DNA from: Nonomuraea helvata | GTDB lineage: Bacteria; Actinomycetota; Actinomycetes; Streptosporangiales; Streptosporangiaceae | Length of the DNA stretch: 64,000 nucleotides | Assembly: GCF_039535785.1 (NCBI RefSeq) | Contig: NZ_BAAAXV010000001.1 | Span: 620,001 to 684,000, forward strand | Reading direction: 5' to 3' | Shown: in pieces, positions 27,686-35,899 of the stretch | Layout: the number at the start of each line of letters is the position of its first letter | How positions within the stretch are numbered: the first letter of the stretch is position 1 | Position numbers and translations under genes: made by a program | Notes under the pieces: model-generated | Told to the model about the DNA's origin: nothing | Databases searched by the model: none | Seen by the model: only the letters and a program-made list of their open reading frames with translations

Positions 27686-28414
27686 TCAGGCGTTCTCCCG
27701 GTTGAACACCCGGGTCCCCACCGTGAGGCTGACCGCGGCGAACACCACGGTCACCGCCACGCCCAGGCCCACGGTGCCCGTCAGGTAGCGGCCGTTGAAC
27801 AGGTCGCGCAGTGCCTCCAGCACGTACCTGAACGGGCTGACGTGCGAGATGGCGTCGAGCCAGCCCGGCGCCATCGACATCGGCAGGAACGACCCGGAGA
27901 GCAGGACCAGCGGGACCACCGCCGTGGACATCACGGGCGCGAACAGCTGCTCGTGGATCGTCAGCGCGACGGCGTACGACAGGGCGGCCAGGCTGACCCC
28001 CAGCACGACCACCAGCACGAGCCCGGCGGCCAGCCCGGGCGCGGGAGCGCGCAGGCCGAAGGCGAAGGCGACGGCGAGGAGCAGCACCAGCTGGATCACC
28101 AGCGTCAGCGTGTTGTTGAGTACGCGCCCGAGCAGCAGCGCCAGGCGGCTGGCGGGGGTGACCCGGATCCGCTCCAGCACGCCGGAGCGCTTCTCGAACA
28201 CCACCCCGAACCCGGCCATGCCCGTGCTCATCAGCCCCAATTGGATGATCAGCCCTGGAACAAGCGTCTCCCACGTGCCGAACGTGGTGAAGATGGGGCC
28301 GAACAGCACCAGGAAGAGCAGCGGCTGGATCGCGCCGATGACGATGGCGATCCTCTGCTGGAGCGTGGCGCGCACGCCGTGGCGGAACAGCACCCACGTG
28401 TCGCGCAGCATCAC
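27686..28414 (-). CDS. ABC-2 type (DrrB-like) exporter permease
   Basis: A 242-residue six-helix permease of the drug-exporter DrrB/NodJ type (IQPLLFLVLFGPIF, EKRSGVLERIRVTPASRLAL, LLSGSFLPMSMAPGWL, SHVSPFRYVLEALRDLFNG). The GTG start at 28414 overlaps the ATPase stop by four bases; ATG at 28411 is an equally good alternative. Together with the ATPase it forms a two-gene exporter operon under the divergent TetR regulator. Confidence 0.93.
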   Translation of the reverse strand: MMLRDTWVLFRHGVRATLQQRIAIVIGAIQPLLFLVLFGPIFTTFGTWETLVPGLIIQLGLMSTGMAGFGVVFEKRSGVLERIRVTPASRLALLLGRVLNNTLTLVIQLVLLLAVAFAFGLRAPAPGLAAGLVLVVVLGVSLAALSYAVALTIHEQLFAPVMSTAVVPLVLLSGSFLPMSMAPGWLDAISHVSPFRYVLEALRDLFNGRYLTGTVGLGVAVTVVFAAVSLTVGTRVFNRENA

Positions 28415-29151
28415 ACACCCGCCTCTTCGCGCAGCGAGCGGCCGGTGATGTCGAGGAAGACGTCGTCGAGCGTGCGCCCGCCGGTCTTGAGCTCGGCCGG
28501 GGCCCCCTCGGCCACGATCCGGCCGTCATCGATGATCAGAATCCGGTCGCAGAGGGCGTCGGCCTCGTCCAGGTAGTGGGTGGTGAGGAAGACCGTCATG
28601 TCCTTCTCCTCCCGCAGCGAGCGGATGTGGTCCCACAGGTTGGCCCGGCTCTGCGGGTCGAGCCCGGTCGTGGGCTCGTCGAGGAAGAGCAGGACGGGGC
28701 CGTGCAGCAGGGCGAACGCGATGTCGAAGCGGCGGCGCTGACCGCCTGAGAGCGCGGCGCCCGGCTTCTGCTCCAGCCCCGTGAGCCCGAGCCGCTCCAC
28801 CGCCTCCCGCGTCCTGGCCTCCGCCTCCTGGCGGCTCAGCCCGTACAGCATGGCCTGGAGTTCGAGCTCGCCCCGCAGCGGCGCCACCGGCGAGATCCCG
28901 CCGCTCTGCGAGACGTAGCCGATGCGCCTGCGCACCTCCTTCGCGTCGCCGAGCAGGTCGTGGCCGGCCACCGTTGCGGTGCCCGAGGTGGGGCGCAGCA
29001 GCGTGGTCAGCATGCGCATGGTCGTGGTCTTGCCGGCGCCGTTCGGGCCGAGGAAGCCCACGATCTCACCGGACCCGACCGAGATGTCCACGTCTTTGAC
29101 GGCTTCCACGCCGCCGTCGAAGGTCTTGCTCAGACCTGATGTCTTGATCAT
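28411..29151 (-). CDS. DrrA-like ABC exporter ATP-binding protein
   Basis: A 246-residue ATPase: Walker A GPNGAGKTT, Q-loop YVSQSGG, signature LSGGQRRRFDIAFALL, Walker B LFLDEPTTGLDP, H-loop TTHYLDEA, and the DrrA-like end TLDDVFLDITGRSL. The start is ATG 29151 with GGAGG eight bases upstream. That ribosome site lies inside the left arm of a 10-bp inverted repeat that is probably the TetR operator. DrrAB-type pumps export drugs or lipids; induction by a TetR ligand is likely. Confidence 0.95.
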   Translation of the reverse strand: MIKTSGLSKTFDGGVEAVKDVDISVGSGEIVGFLGPNGAGKTTTMRMLTTLLRPTSGTATVAGHDLLGDAKEVRRRIGYVSQSGGISPVAPLRGELELQAMLYGLSRQEAEARTREAVERLGLTGLEQKPGAALSGGQRRRFDIAFALLHGPVLLFLDEPTTGLDPQSRANLWDHIRSLREEKDMTVFLTTHYLDEADALCDRILIIDDGRIVAEGAPAELKTGGRTLDDVFLDITGRSLREEAGV

Positions 29152-29159
29152 TTCATCGC

Positions 29160-29190
29160 CTCCAAAATTAGAGTAGCCACAATTTTGGAG
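29160..29190. promoter_or_regulatory. TetR operator: 10-bp perfect inverted repeat
   Basis: CTCCAAAATT (29160-29169) and AATTTTGGAG (29181-29190) are perfect inverted copies separated by 11 bp, in the 66-bp gap between the divergent exporter ATPase (start 29151) and TetR gene (start 29218). Size, symmetry and place fit a TetR operator controlling both genes. The left arm also carries the ATPase Shine-Dalgarno. Confidence 0.75.
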
Positions 29191-29217
29191 TCGCTGCAAG
29201 TTGGATACGATGAGGGC

Positions 29218-29919
29218 ATGGAAGAGGGGCTGCGGGAGCGGAAGAAGCGCGAGACCAGGCAGCGCATCGCGGACATCGCGATGGGGCTGTTCATGATCAA
29301 GGGGTTCGACAACGTGACCGTGGCCGAGATCGCGCGGACCGCCGACGTGTCGGTCAACACGGTCTTCAACTACTTCGGCACCAAGGAGGACCTGTTCGCC
29401 GACCGGCAGGACGTGGCGATCGACCTGGCGCCGCAGGTGCTGCGCGAGCGCGAGCCCGGGGAGAGCGTGGTGGAGGCGTTCCGCCGCGACTTCTTCGACG
29501 CGCTCGACACGCGCCACTGGCGCTACGGGCTCAACCAGGGGGCCGACGTGTTCGACCGGATCGTCAGCGAGGCGCCCTCGCTGGTGGCCAAGCTGCGCGA
29601 GATGCAGGAGAAGCGGGAGGACGCGCTGACGCGGGCGCTGGCCGACGAGCTCGGGTCCGAGGCCGACGACCTCACGCCGCGCCTGGTCGCCACCCACATC
29701 CTCAGCACGACGCGGATTCTCACCCAATCCGCGGTGCGCAGGCAGGGGGCGGGCGAGCAGTGGGAGAGCGTCGAGCCCGACCTCAAGGTTCAGGCGGCCA
29801 AGGCGTTCGACCTGCTGGAGTCGGGCATCGGCGACCTGCTAGCGGGAGAAGGCCCCAGTCAGCAGCATGATCCCGAAGGCGAAGATGACGAAGCCGAGGG
29901 TGACGATCATCAGGACTGA
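29218..29919 (+). CDS. TetR-family transcriptional regulator of the DrrAB-like exporter
   Basis: A 233-residue TetR repressor. The helix-turn-helix lies at residues 10-57 (RQRIADIAMGLFMIKGFDNV, AEIARTADVSVNTVFNYF), followed by a helical ligand-binding domain. The last 24 residues are a very acidic tail (EGEDDEAEGDDHQD) encoded antisense to the 3' end of the neighbouring DUF4190-like gene, an 81-bp overlap. The start is ATG 29218; its ribosome site is weak. It is divergent from the exporter operon with a shared operator. Confidence 0.92.
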   Translation: MEEGLRERKKRETRQRIADIAMGLFMIKGFDNVTVAEIARTADVSVNTVFNYFGTKEDLFADRQDVAIDLAPQVLREREPGESVVEAFRRDFFDALDTRHWRYGLNQGADVFDRIVSEAPSLVAKLREMQEKREDALTRALADELGSEADDLTPRLVATHILSTTRILTQSAVRRQGAGEQWESVEPDLKVQAAKAFDLLESGIGDLLAGEGPSQQHDPEGEDDEAEGDDHQD

Positions 29920-30147
29920 GCTGACGATGCCGCAGATGCGCCCGGCCTGGACCATGCCGCGGTTCTCGTAGTAGTAGCCGCTCTCGTCGATCTCGCGCAG
30001 CGCCCTGGTGCCCAGAGACCAGGCGAAGGGACCGATGAACGTGCAGACCACCAGGCTCAGGATGCCCAGCACGAGGATGGTGGTGCCCTGCGGGTGACTC
30101 TGCGGCGGCGGCCCATAGGGGGAGGGGCCGTAGTTGGGATAGGACAT
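29839..30147 (-). CDS. DUF4190-like small membrane protein
   Basis: A 102-residue protein with a Pro/Tyr/Gly-rich N-terminus (SYPNYGPSPYGPPPQ), then two helices (about 24-48 and 73-98) around a polar loop (TRALREIDESGYYYENRG, GRICGI). This is the DUF4190 pattern common in actinobacteria; function unknown. The ATG is preceded by GGAGAGGGGG. Its last 27 codons overlap the tail of the convergent TetR gene. Confidence 0.8.
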   Translation of the reverse strand: MSYPNYGPSPYGPPPQSHPQGTTILVLGILSLVVCTFIGPFAWSLGTRALREIDESGYYYENRGMVQAGRICGIVSSVLMIVTLGFVIFAFGIMLLTGAFSR

Positions 30148-30267
30148 GGTTGCTGCGCCCCCTCTCCGGTCGTGATCCAGGCCCGTTTTTATACCACAGC
30201 CTCCCCCTTGATCACGTTGCGACATCATGGTGGAGCACCTGTTCGGACCCTTTAGGAGCCTGTCCCC

Positions 30268-31059
30268 GTGCGTGAACGCACTGCCGCCTTACTCGCTCAT
30301 CCGGTCTTCCAGCGCTTCATCGTCGGCGTCATCCTGCTCAACGCCGCCACGCTCGGCCTGGAGACCTTCCCGGCCGTCGTGGCCGTCCACGGCCACCTGC
30401 TCACCGCGGTCGACCACGTCGCGCTGTACATCTTCGCCGCCGAGCTGGTGGCCAAGATCTATGTCGAGCGCTCGCGCTTCGTGCGTGACCCGTGGAACAT
30501 CTTCGACACGTTGATCGTCGGCGTCGCCCTCCTCCCCCACTCGGGCGGCCTGTCGGTGCTGCGCTCGCTGCGCATCCTGCGTGCCCTGCGGCTGCTGTCG
30601 GTCGTGCCGAGCCTGCGCCGTGTGGTGTCGGCGCTGCTGCGCGCGATGCCGGGCATGAGCTCGATCGTGCTGCTGCTCGGCCTGGTGCTGTACGTGGCCG
30701 CCGTCATGGCCACCAAGCTCTACGGGGACACCGCGCCCCATCGCTTCGGCAGCCTGCCGACCTCGCTGTTCACCCTTTATCAGACGATGACGGGCGACGA
30801 CTGGGGAAACATCGCCAGGGAGGTCATGACCCGGCATCCGTCGGCCTGGATCTTCTTCACCATCTTCATCCTGATCTGCACGTTCGTGGTGCTGAACCTC
30901 TTCATGGCCGTCGTGGTCAGCGCCATGGACGAGGAGAGCGCCGAGGAGCGCGCGGCGCTTGAGGACACCGCCACCGCGCAGACCCAGCGGATCCTGGACG
31001 AGCTGGCCGAGCTCCGCAAGGAGGTCGCGGCACTCCGCAAGCAGGACATCATGGACTGA
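30268..31059 (+). CDS. Voltage-gated-type ion channel (single 6-TM subunit)
   Basis: A 263-residue channel of the bacterial Nav/ion-transport family. Helices S1-S4 are followed by the S4 arginine ladder LRSLRILRALRLLSVVPSLRR, of which LRSLRILRALRLL carries four regularly spaced Arg. The pore loop reads TMTGDDWGNI, with an acidic DD filter where the well-studied NaChBac has LESW, then S6 (FFTIFILICTFVVLNLFMAV) and a C-terminal coiled coil (ILDELAELRKEVAALRK). It would assemble as a tetramer. GTG at 30268 has AGGAG upstream. Ion selectivity (Na, Ca or mixed) cannot be assigned from sequence alone. Confidence 0.9.
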   Translation: MRERTAALLAHPVFQRFIVGVILLNAATLGLETFPAVVAVHGHLLTAVDHVALYIFAAELVAKIYVERSRFVRDPWNIFDTLIVGVALLPHSGGLSVLRSLRILRALRLLSVVPSLRRVVSALLRAMPGMSSIVLLLGLVLYVAAVMATKLYGDTAPHRFGSLPTSLFTLYQTMTGDDWGNIAREVMTRHPSAWIFFTIFILICTFVVLNLFMAVVVSAMDEESAEERAALEDTATAQTQRILDELAELRKEVAALRKQDIMD

Positions 31060-31067
31060 GCCCCTTG

Positions 31068-31130
31068 GGACGCCGCCCGCGACCACGCGGACGCCGCCCG
31101 GGATCACGTGGACGCTGCCGGGACTACGCC
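31068..31130. repeat. Three tandem imperfect 21-bp repeats
   Basis: Units begin GGACGCCGCCC at 31068, GGACGCCGCCC at 31089 and GGACGCTGCCG at 31110, each 21 bp. They fill the gap between the channel gene and the convergent ltrA gene and run into its stop codon. Confidence 0.6.
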
Positions 31131-32332
31131 GGCTGCATCGCGCCGACGCGTGGCCGGTAGGCCACCCGCCACAGGGTGACGGCCAGCACCAGCGCGACCA
31201 CGGCCCAGCCCGCGATCAGGCCGGACACCGCGGCCACCGCCAGCGGCGCGACGACCGAGGGCAGCGCCCAGCCCCAGATCCACCGCCGCTCGGCGCCCGT
31301 GGCCACGCCGAGCACGGTGGAGGCGGCGAAGTAGACCGCCAGGCCGGCGCCCAGCACCCAGCCGACGCCGCCGTGCAGGTGCTCGGCCGGATGGGCGGCG
31401 ACCGCGCCGAGCCCGGCCGCCGTCGCGGTGATGCCCACGGTCATCGCGAAGTGCGCGGGCAGCGCGATGTACGCCCTCAGCCCCCGCTCGGCCGCGCCCG
31501 GCACCGCGCTCACGCCGTACTGCAGGGTCAGCCACCACAGCGAGACGACCAGCCCGAATCCCGCGACCGCCGCCAGGCCGAGCTCCCAGCCCCAGGACTG
31601 CCCGGAGGCGGCCATCACGACCTGCATGACCGCCTCGCCGATCACGATGATCACGAACAGGCCGAGCCGCTCCCCCAGGTGCGCGGGGTCGAGCACGGCG
31701 GCCCTGACCGCCTCGATCGGGCGCGGTGTCCGCCCGCTGAGCTGCGCCCGGCGCAGCTCGCGCTCCTCCAGCCGCCTGCCCTGCCGCTGCATCTCGCTGA
31801 CCAGGCGCTCCGGCCTGCGGCTCTGCAGCACGGAGAAGAGCATGTCGAGGACGACGCCGACGCCCCACAGCCAGTACCGCGCGGACCCCTGGACCCCGAT
31901 GGAGGCGAACCACGGGACGAGGCCCGCGCCGAGCTGCGCCGCGGGCCAGGCCGTCATGACCATGCCGGAGCGCTGCAGGGTCTGCGAGGCGCCGATCCGG
32001 CAGGTGATGTACGCGGCGATGAACCAGCCGTCGTGCGTGTCGCCCGTCGCGGCGATCTCGTGCGCGACGTTGGGCGCCGCGGCGGCCATCACCGCGATGC
32101 CGAACATCCCGATCAGCATGCCGCGCGTGCGGGTGCGCTCGGCCTCCGCGTTCGAGTAGAGCGTCAAGGTCGTCCACACGCTCCACACGGCGTAGTAGAG
32201 CACCACGAACAGCCCCACGTCCGCCCACGTCGGATGCGCGAGCCGGTGGGCGAGCTGCGCCACCGCGACGACGACAACCAGGTCGAAGAAGAGCTCTAAC
32301 CAGCTTGCATGGCGCTCTACCGCTTCAGTCAC
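31124..32332 (-). CDS. ltrA: Low-temperature requirement protein A (LtrA) family membrane protein
   Basis: A 402-residue polytopic membrane protein with about ten helices. The N-terminus WLELFFDLVVVVAVAQLAHRL (first part WLELFFDLVVVVAV) and the motif HLGERLGLFVIIVIGEAV are diagnostic for the LtrA family, first linked to cold growth in Listeria and of unknown biochemical role. The GTG start lies two bases after the rpsD stop, so it is translationally coupled to the S4 gene and probably shares its promoter. No membrane transport motif identifies a substrate. Confidence 0.9.
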   Translation of the reverse strand: MTEAVERHASWLELFFDLVVVVAVAQLAHRLAHPTWADVGLFVVLYYAVWSVWTTLTLYSNAEAERTRTRGMLIGMFGIAVMAAAAPNVAHEIAATGDTHDGWFIAAYITCRIGASQTLQRSGMVMTAWPAAQLGAGLVPWFASIGVQGSARYWLWGVGVVLDMLFSVLQSRRPERLVSEMQRQGRRLEERELRRAQLSGRTPRPIEAVRAAVLDPAHLGERLGLFVIIVIGEAVMQVVMAASGQSWGWELGLAAVAGFGLVVSLWWLTLQYGVSAVPGAAERGLRAYIALPAHFAMTVGITATAAGLGAVAAHPAEHLHGGVGWVLGAGLAVYFAASTVLGVATGAERRWIWGWALPSVVAPLAVAAVSGLIAGWAVVALVLAVTLWRVAYRPRVGAMQPA

Positions 32333-32334
32333 GG

Positions 32335-32949
32335 CTAACGAGAATAGAACTCCACGACGAGCTGTTCGTCCACGGGGACCGTGATCTGCTCGCGTTCGGG
32401 CCGGTGCGTCAGCGTGAAACGCAGGTCGGCGTGGTCCACGGCGAGGTAGGGCGCGATGCGCTCGTCGGCGTGCACGCCTTCCGCGGCCGCCACGAACGGC
32501 TGCATCCTGCGGGACCGCTCCCGGACCGTGATGACCTGTCCGGGCTTGACCAGATAGCTGGGGATGTCCACCTTGCGGCCGTCCACTGCGATGTGCCCGT
32601 GGTTGATGTACTGCCTGGCCGCGTAGATCGACGGCGCGAACCCGGCCCGCAGCACGAGCGAGGCCAGCCGGCTCTCCAGCAGCGTGACCAGCTCGGTGCC
32701 CGACGCGCCCGGCTTGCGGACGGCGAGGTCCCAGTAGCGGCGTAGCTGCCGCTCCGACACGTCGTAGTACCAGCGCAGCTTCTGCTTCTCCATCAGCCGC
32801 AGCCCGTAGTCGCCGGTGCTGCGGCGGTTGGTCTTGCGGCCGTGCTCGCCCGGCGGGTAGGGGCGCTGCTCGAAGTAGCGGACGGCTTTCCTGGTCAGCG
32901 GGACGCCCGCGCGACGCGACAGTCGCACCTTGGGGCCGGTGTAGCGCAC
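32335..32949 (-). CDS. rpsD: 30S ribosomal protein S4, zinc-free type
   Basis: A 204-residue S4 protein: N-terminal [14 protein letters not shown], then [10 protein letters not shown], the S4 RNA-binding domain around [21 protein letters not shown] and [13 protein letters not shown], and the C-terminal [11 protein letters not shown]. It lacks the N-terminal Cys cluster of zinc-binding S4 proteins. It stands apart from the alpha operon, as in Streptomyces. Two GTG starts are possible; 32949 is preferred because GAGG lies five bases upstream. An iron-box sequence sits about 32 bp upstream, shared with the divergent gene. Whether this is the only S4 copy in the genome cannot be seen here. Confidence 0.9.
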   Translation of the reverse strand: MRYTGPKVRLSRRAGVPLTRKAVRYFEQRPYPPGEHGRKTNRRSTGDYGLRLMEKQKLRWYYDVSERQLRRYWDLAVRKPGASGTELVTLLESRLASLVLRAGFAPSIYAARQYINHGHIAVDGRKVDIPSYLVKPGQVITVRERSRRMQPFVAAAEGVHADERIAPYLAVDHADLRFTLTHRPEREQITVPVDEQLVVEFYSR

Positions 32950-32980
32950 GTTCACCTCAATGTGATTAGGTAACCCTTAC

Positions 32981-32999
32981 TTAGGTGAGGCTAACCTAC
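32981..32999. promoter_or_regulatory. IdeR/DtxR iron box between rpsD and the DUF2470 gene
   Basis: TTAGGTGAGGCTAACCTAC matches the DtxR/IdeR consensus TTAGGTTAGGCTAACCTAA at 17 of 19 positions. A further half-site (TTAGGTAACC) lies at 32966-32975. The box is 19 bp before the DUF2470-protein start and 32 bp before rpsD, so repressor bound here could block both promoters. Confidence 0.8.
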
Positions 33000-33017
33000 C
33001 ATTGGAATGGAGGGCCC

Positions 33018-33719
33018 ATGCTGCCGATCCCCGAACGGGTCCGCACTCTCGCCGCGACCGCGAGCGTCGCCACGCTTTCCGTCGACGGCGCCCCCGCGCC
33101 GGCCCGGGGAGGGGTGGACGAGCGCGGCCGGCCGGTGCTGCTGGTGTCGCCCGGCGAGCCCCTGCACCTTCTGCGCGAGGACGCCGTCGTGGCGGTGAAC
33201 CTGACGGCGATGCGGCAACTGGGGGACGCCACCCATCCCCGCGGGTTGCTGGAGGTGCAGGGGTGGGCGGAGGCCGTACCGGAGAGCGAGGCGCGCGACG
33301 CGGCGGTCGCGGTGGCCGCCCACAGCGCCGACGAGAGCCTGTTCGATGCGCTGGAACGGTTCGGGGAGCGCTCCGCGCCCCGGCTGCTGCGACTGGACGT
33401 GGGACAGGTCGTGTACCTGACCGGGCAGGAGTCGGGGCTGCTGGACGCCGACGACTACCTGGGCGCGACGCCGGACCCGCTGGCGGAGACGGCCGAGCGG
33501 GTGCTCGCGCACGTCAACGCCTCGCACCGGGCGCAGCTCACCGCGGGGGTGTCCCGGCAGCTCGGCGAGGAGGCCGGTGAGGTGTGGCTGTGGGAGCTGG
33601 ACCGGTTCGGGGCGACCGTACGGGTGGACGAGTCGCTGATCCGCTTCCCGTGGCCGACCCCGGCCCGCTCCGACCTGTGTCTGGAGACGGCGCTGCGCGG
33701 GCTGCTGTGCTCCTGTTGA
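33018..33719 (+). CDS. HugZ-like DUF2470 protein (heme-degradation/split-barrel fold)
   Basis: A 233-residue protein. The first 140 residues resemble a pyridoxamine-phosphate-oxidase-like split barrel (VATLSVDGAPAPARGGVDE, VLLVSPGEPLHLL, VYLTGQESGLLDADDY). The C-terminal 80 residues fit DUF2470 (AERVLAHVNASHRAQL, GEVWLWELDRFGATVRVD). This combination is that of HugZ-type heme oxygenases and relatives. GGAGG precedes the ATG, and a near-consensus iron box precedes the gene, which fits iron-repressed heme use. The C-terminus ends in CLETALRGLLCSC, and the heme ligand is not identifiable by eye. Confidence 0.8.
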   Translation: MLPIPERVRTLAATASVATLSVDGAPAPARGGVDERGRPVLLVSPGEPLHLLREDAVVAVNLTAMRQLGDATHPRGLLEVQGWAEAVPESEARDAAVAVAAHSADESLFDALERFGERSAPRLLRLDVGQVVYLTGQESGLLDADDYLGATPDPLAETAERVLAHVNASHRAQLTAGVSRQLGEEAGEVWLWELDRFGATVRVDESLIRFPWPTPARSDLCLETALRGLLCSC

Positions 33720-33790
33720 TGATCACAATTGGCTCTGCGATTTGTCCGGATCGGTCCTGTCATAGGCGGCACCTCTCTAGCATTTGAGGC

Positions 33791-34447
33791 GTGACTGGCA
33801 CGGAGCGATCATCCGAACCCCACCAGTTCGCCGACGAGAGCGGGCGGCGGGGGCGGATACTGATGATCGCCGGCGCGCTGATCGGCACGCTCATGCTGGC
33901 CTCGGCGGCGATCCTGGTGGGCGGGGCGTCCGCCGGCAGGCGACTGGACGCGGTCGACTGGCACCGCCCCCGCCCCGGCGCCCGCGACGGCTCCATCCAT
34001 GTCGCCACCGAATCCCGCCTCCGCATCACGCCTACCGCCCTCGGCCCCAGCATCCCCGGCTCCTCCGCGCACCCGCCGCGCTCCCCCTCCGCGCACCCGA
34101 CACACCCCGCCTCCGTCGCGCGCCGCCCCACCCCGAAGCAGGCATCCTCCGCGCATTCGACCCCACGGCGGACGATCTCCACGCACCCGACCCCCGGCGG
34201 TCCCTCGGTTTCCCGTACGCCCACGCTGATCACGGTCACTCCTGCGGTGCAGCCGACCCGCCCGTCCGTGGCGCCACCCCCCCACCGCCGCCACGACGCC
34301 TGGCCGCACTCACGTTCCGCGCGGTCAGACGCGCCACCCCCGAAAGCACTAAACCCCTCCTTTTACGGCTGCGCACGGTGGGCCGCATGCCGATCTTCAG
34401 GCCCGCAGCCCCCGTCCCGAACAATCTCGGTCCTATTCGTGGAATGA
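33791..34447 (+). CDS. Possible single-pass membrane protein with Pro/Ser/Thr/His-rich tail
   Basis: A 218-residue open frame from a GTG at 33791. Residues 1-21 are polar, 22-46 form a convincing membrane helix (RILMIAGALIGTLMLASAAI followed by LVGG), and the rest is low-complexity Pro/Ser/Thr/His/Arg. The ribosome site (GAGG) is only one base from the GTG, and the tail composition could arise by chance in GC-rich DNA. The end reaches into the promoter of the next gene. I regard the first half as probably coding and the exact end as uncertain. No family recognised. Confidence 0.4.
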   Translation: MTGTERSSEPHQFADESGRRGRILMIAGALIGTLMLASAAILVGGASAGRRLDAVDWHRPRPGARDGSIHVATESRLRITPTALGPSIPGSSAHPPRSPSAHPTHPASVARRPTPKQASSAHSTPRRTISTHPTPGGPSVSRTPTLITVTPAVQPTRPSVAPPPHRRHDAWPHSRSARSDAPPPKALNPSFYGCARWAACRSSGPQPPSRTISVLFVE

Positions 34448-34454
34448 AGCGTTC

Positions 34455-34489
34455 CGTTCTGCTATTCTGGAACAGAACAAGCCGTTCCG
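34455..34489. promoter_or_regulatory. Dyad-rich operator region before the DHA2 efflux gene
   Basis: The region contains GTTCTG-N11-CAGAAC and, within it, TTCTG-GAA-CAGAA (34466-34478). The 8-mer CTGGAACA at 34467-34474 recurs inverted (TGTTCCAG, 36582-36589) just upstream of the TetR gene next door. Shared sites suggest the TetR protein controls both the pump and itself. Confidence 0.5.
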
Positions 34490-34504
34490 ATCGGGAGGCC
34501 CCGA

Positions 34505-35893
34505 ATGACCGTCCTCGACACCCGCCCCGCGCAGACGCCCGCCGCACCCGCGCCCTACAAGTGGCGCTGGCCCGCGCTGGCGGTGGTCCTCGCCGGTTCG
34601 GTGATGGAGCTGCTCGACGCGACCGTCACCAACGTCGCGGGCCCGACGATGCGGGCCGACCTCGGCGGCGGCACCGCCCTGATCCAGTGGCTCGGCGCGG
34701 CCTACACCCTCGCCATGACCGCCGGCCTGCTGACCGGCGGGCGGCTCGGGGACATCGTGGGGCGCAAGCGCATGTTCCTCATCGGCGTCATCGGATTCAC
34801 CATCGGGTCGCTGCTGTGCGCCCTGGCCGCTTCCCCCGAGACGATCATCGCGGCCCGGGTCGTGCAGGGGCTGTTCGGGGCGGCGATGATTCCCCAGGGC
34901 ATGGGGCTGATGAAGGAGATGTTCCCGCCCAAGGAGCTGGCGGTCGCGATGGGGATGTTCGGGCCGGTCATGGGGCTGTCCGCGGTTGGCGGGCCCATCC
35001 TGGCGGGCGTGCTGACCGGCGTCGACTGGCGGCTGATCTTCCTGATCAACCTGCCGATCGGCACCGCCGCCGCGCTGGCCGCCCTGCGCTTCCTGCCCGC
35101 CTCCCGGCCGGTCAAGGGCGTGCGGCTCGATCTGCCGGGCGCCGCGCTGGCTTCCGCGGGCACCGTTCTCATGGTCTTCCCACTGGTTCAGGGACGCGAG
35201 AGCGGCTGGCCGGCGTGGTCCTTCGCGATGATGGCGGCCTCCGCGGCCGTGTTCGCGGTCTTCGCGGCCTACGAGAAGCGCAGGGCCCGGCGCGGCGGCG
35301 ACCCGCTGGTGGCGCCCAGCCTGTTCGGCAAGCGGGCGTTCGTCTCGGGCATGGCGACCGGCACGATCTACTTCGCCGCCTTCACCGGGTTCTTCCTCGT
35401 GATCGGCCTCTACACCCAGCTCGGCCTGGGCTACTCCCCGCTCAAGGCGGCGCTGACCAGCGTACCCTCGTCGCTCGGCATGATCGCGGGCATGGGCGTC
35501 GCGCAGGCCGCCCGCAGGCACGGCCGCAAGGTTCTGCTGGCCGGCGCGGTCGTCATGGGGCTCGGCGTGACCGGTGTGATCGCCGTCGCCTCCCCAGGGG
35601 TCTCGCCCTGGCAGCTCGCCCCGGCGCTGGTGGTGGCCGGGCTGGGCAGCGGGCTGATCATGAGCCCGTACTTCAGCATCGTGATGGCCGCCGTCGAGCC
35701 GCAGGAGACCGGCTCCGCCTCCGGCGCGCTGACCGCGCTCCAGCAGGTGGGCGGGGCGCTGGGTCTGGCCGTGCTGGGCACCCTCTACTTCGGCACCGGG
35801 AGCGTCGCGATCACGCTGTGGGTGGCCGCCGGGATGATCGCCACGACGTTCGTGGTCGGCCTGATGCTGCCGAAGCAGGCCCGCCAGAACTGA
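34505..35893 (+). CDS. MFS drug efflux transporter, DHA2 (14-helix) family
   Basis: A 462-residue proton-driven multidrug transporter of the EmrB/QacA type. The N-terminus carries VMELLDATVTNVAGP (helix 1 motif D1), the loop GGRLGDIVGRKRMFL is motif A, and GPILAGVLTGVDWRLIFLINLP corresponds to motif C, of which GPILAGVLTG is the core. About 14 helices are predicted. GGGAGG precedes the ATG. It is convergent with a TetR gene, the two ends sharing a perfect bidirectional terminator, and its promoter has a dyad that recurs before that TetR gene. Confidence 0.94.
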   Translation: MTVLDTRPAQTPAAPAPYKWRWPALAVVLAGSVMELLDATVTNVAGPTMRADLGGGTALIQWLGAAYTLAMTAGLLTGGRLGDIVGRKRMFLIGVIGFTIGSLLCALAASPETIIAARVVQGLFGAAMIPQGMGLMKEMFPPKELAVAMGMFGPVMGLSAVGGPILAGVLTGVDWRLIFLINLPIGTAAALAALRFLPASRPVKGVRLDLPGAALASAGTVLMVFPLVQGRESGWPAWSFAMMAASAAVFAVFAAYEKRRARRGGDPLVAPSLFGKRAFVSGMATGTIYFAAFTGFFLVIGLYTQLGLGYSPLKAALTSVPSSLGMIAGMGVAQAARRHGRKVLLAGAVVMGLGVTGVIAVASPGVSPWQLAPALVVAGLGSGLIMSPYFSIVMAAVEPQETGSASGALTALQQVGGALGLAVLGTLYFGTGSVAITLWVAAGMIATTFVVGLMLPKQARQN

Positions 35894-35899
35894 CGATCC

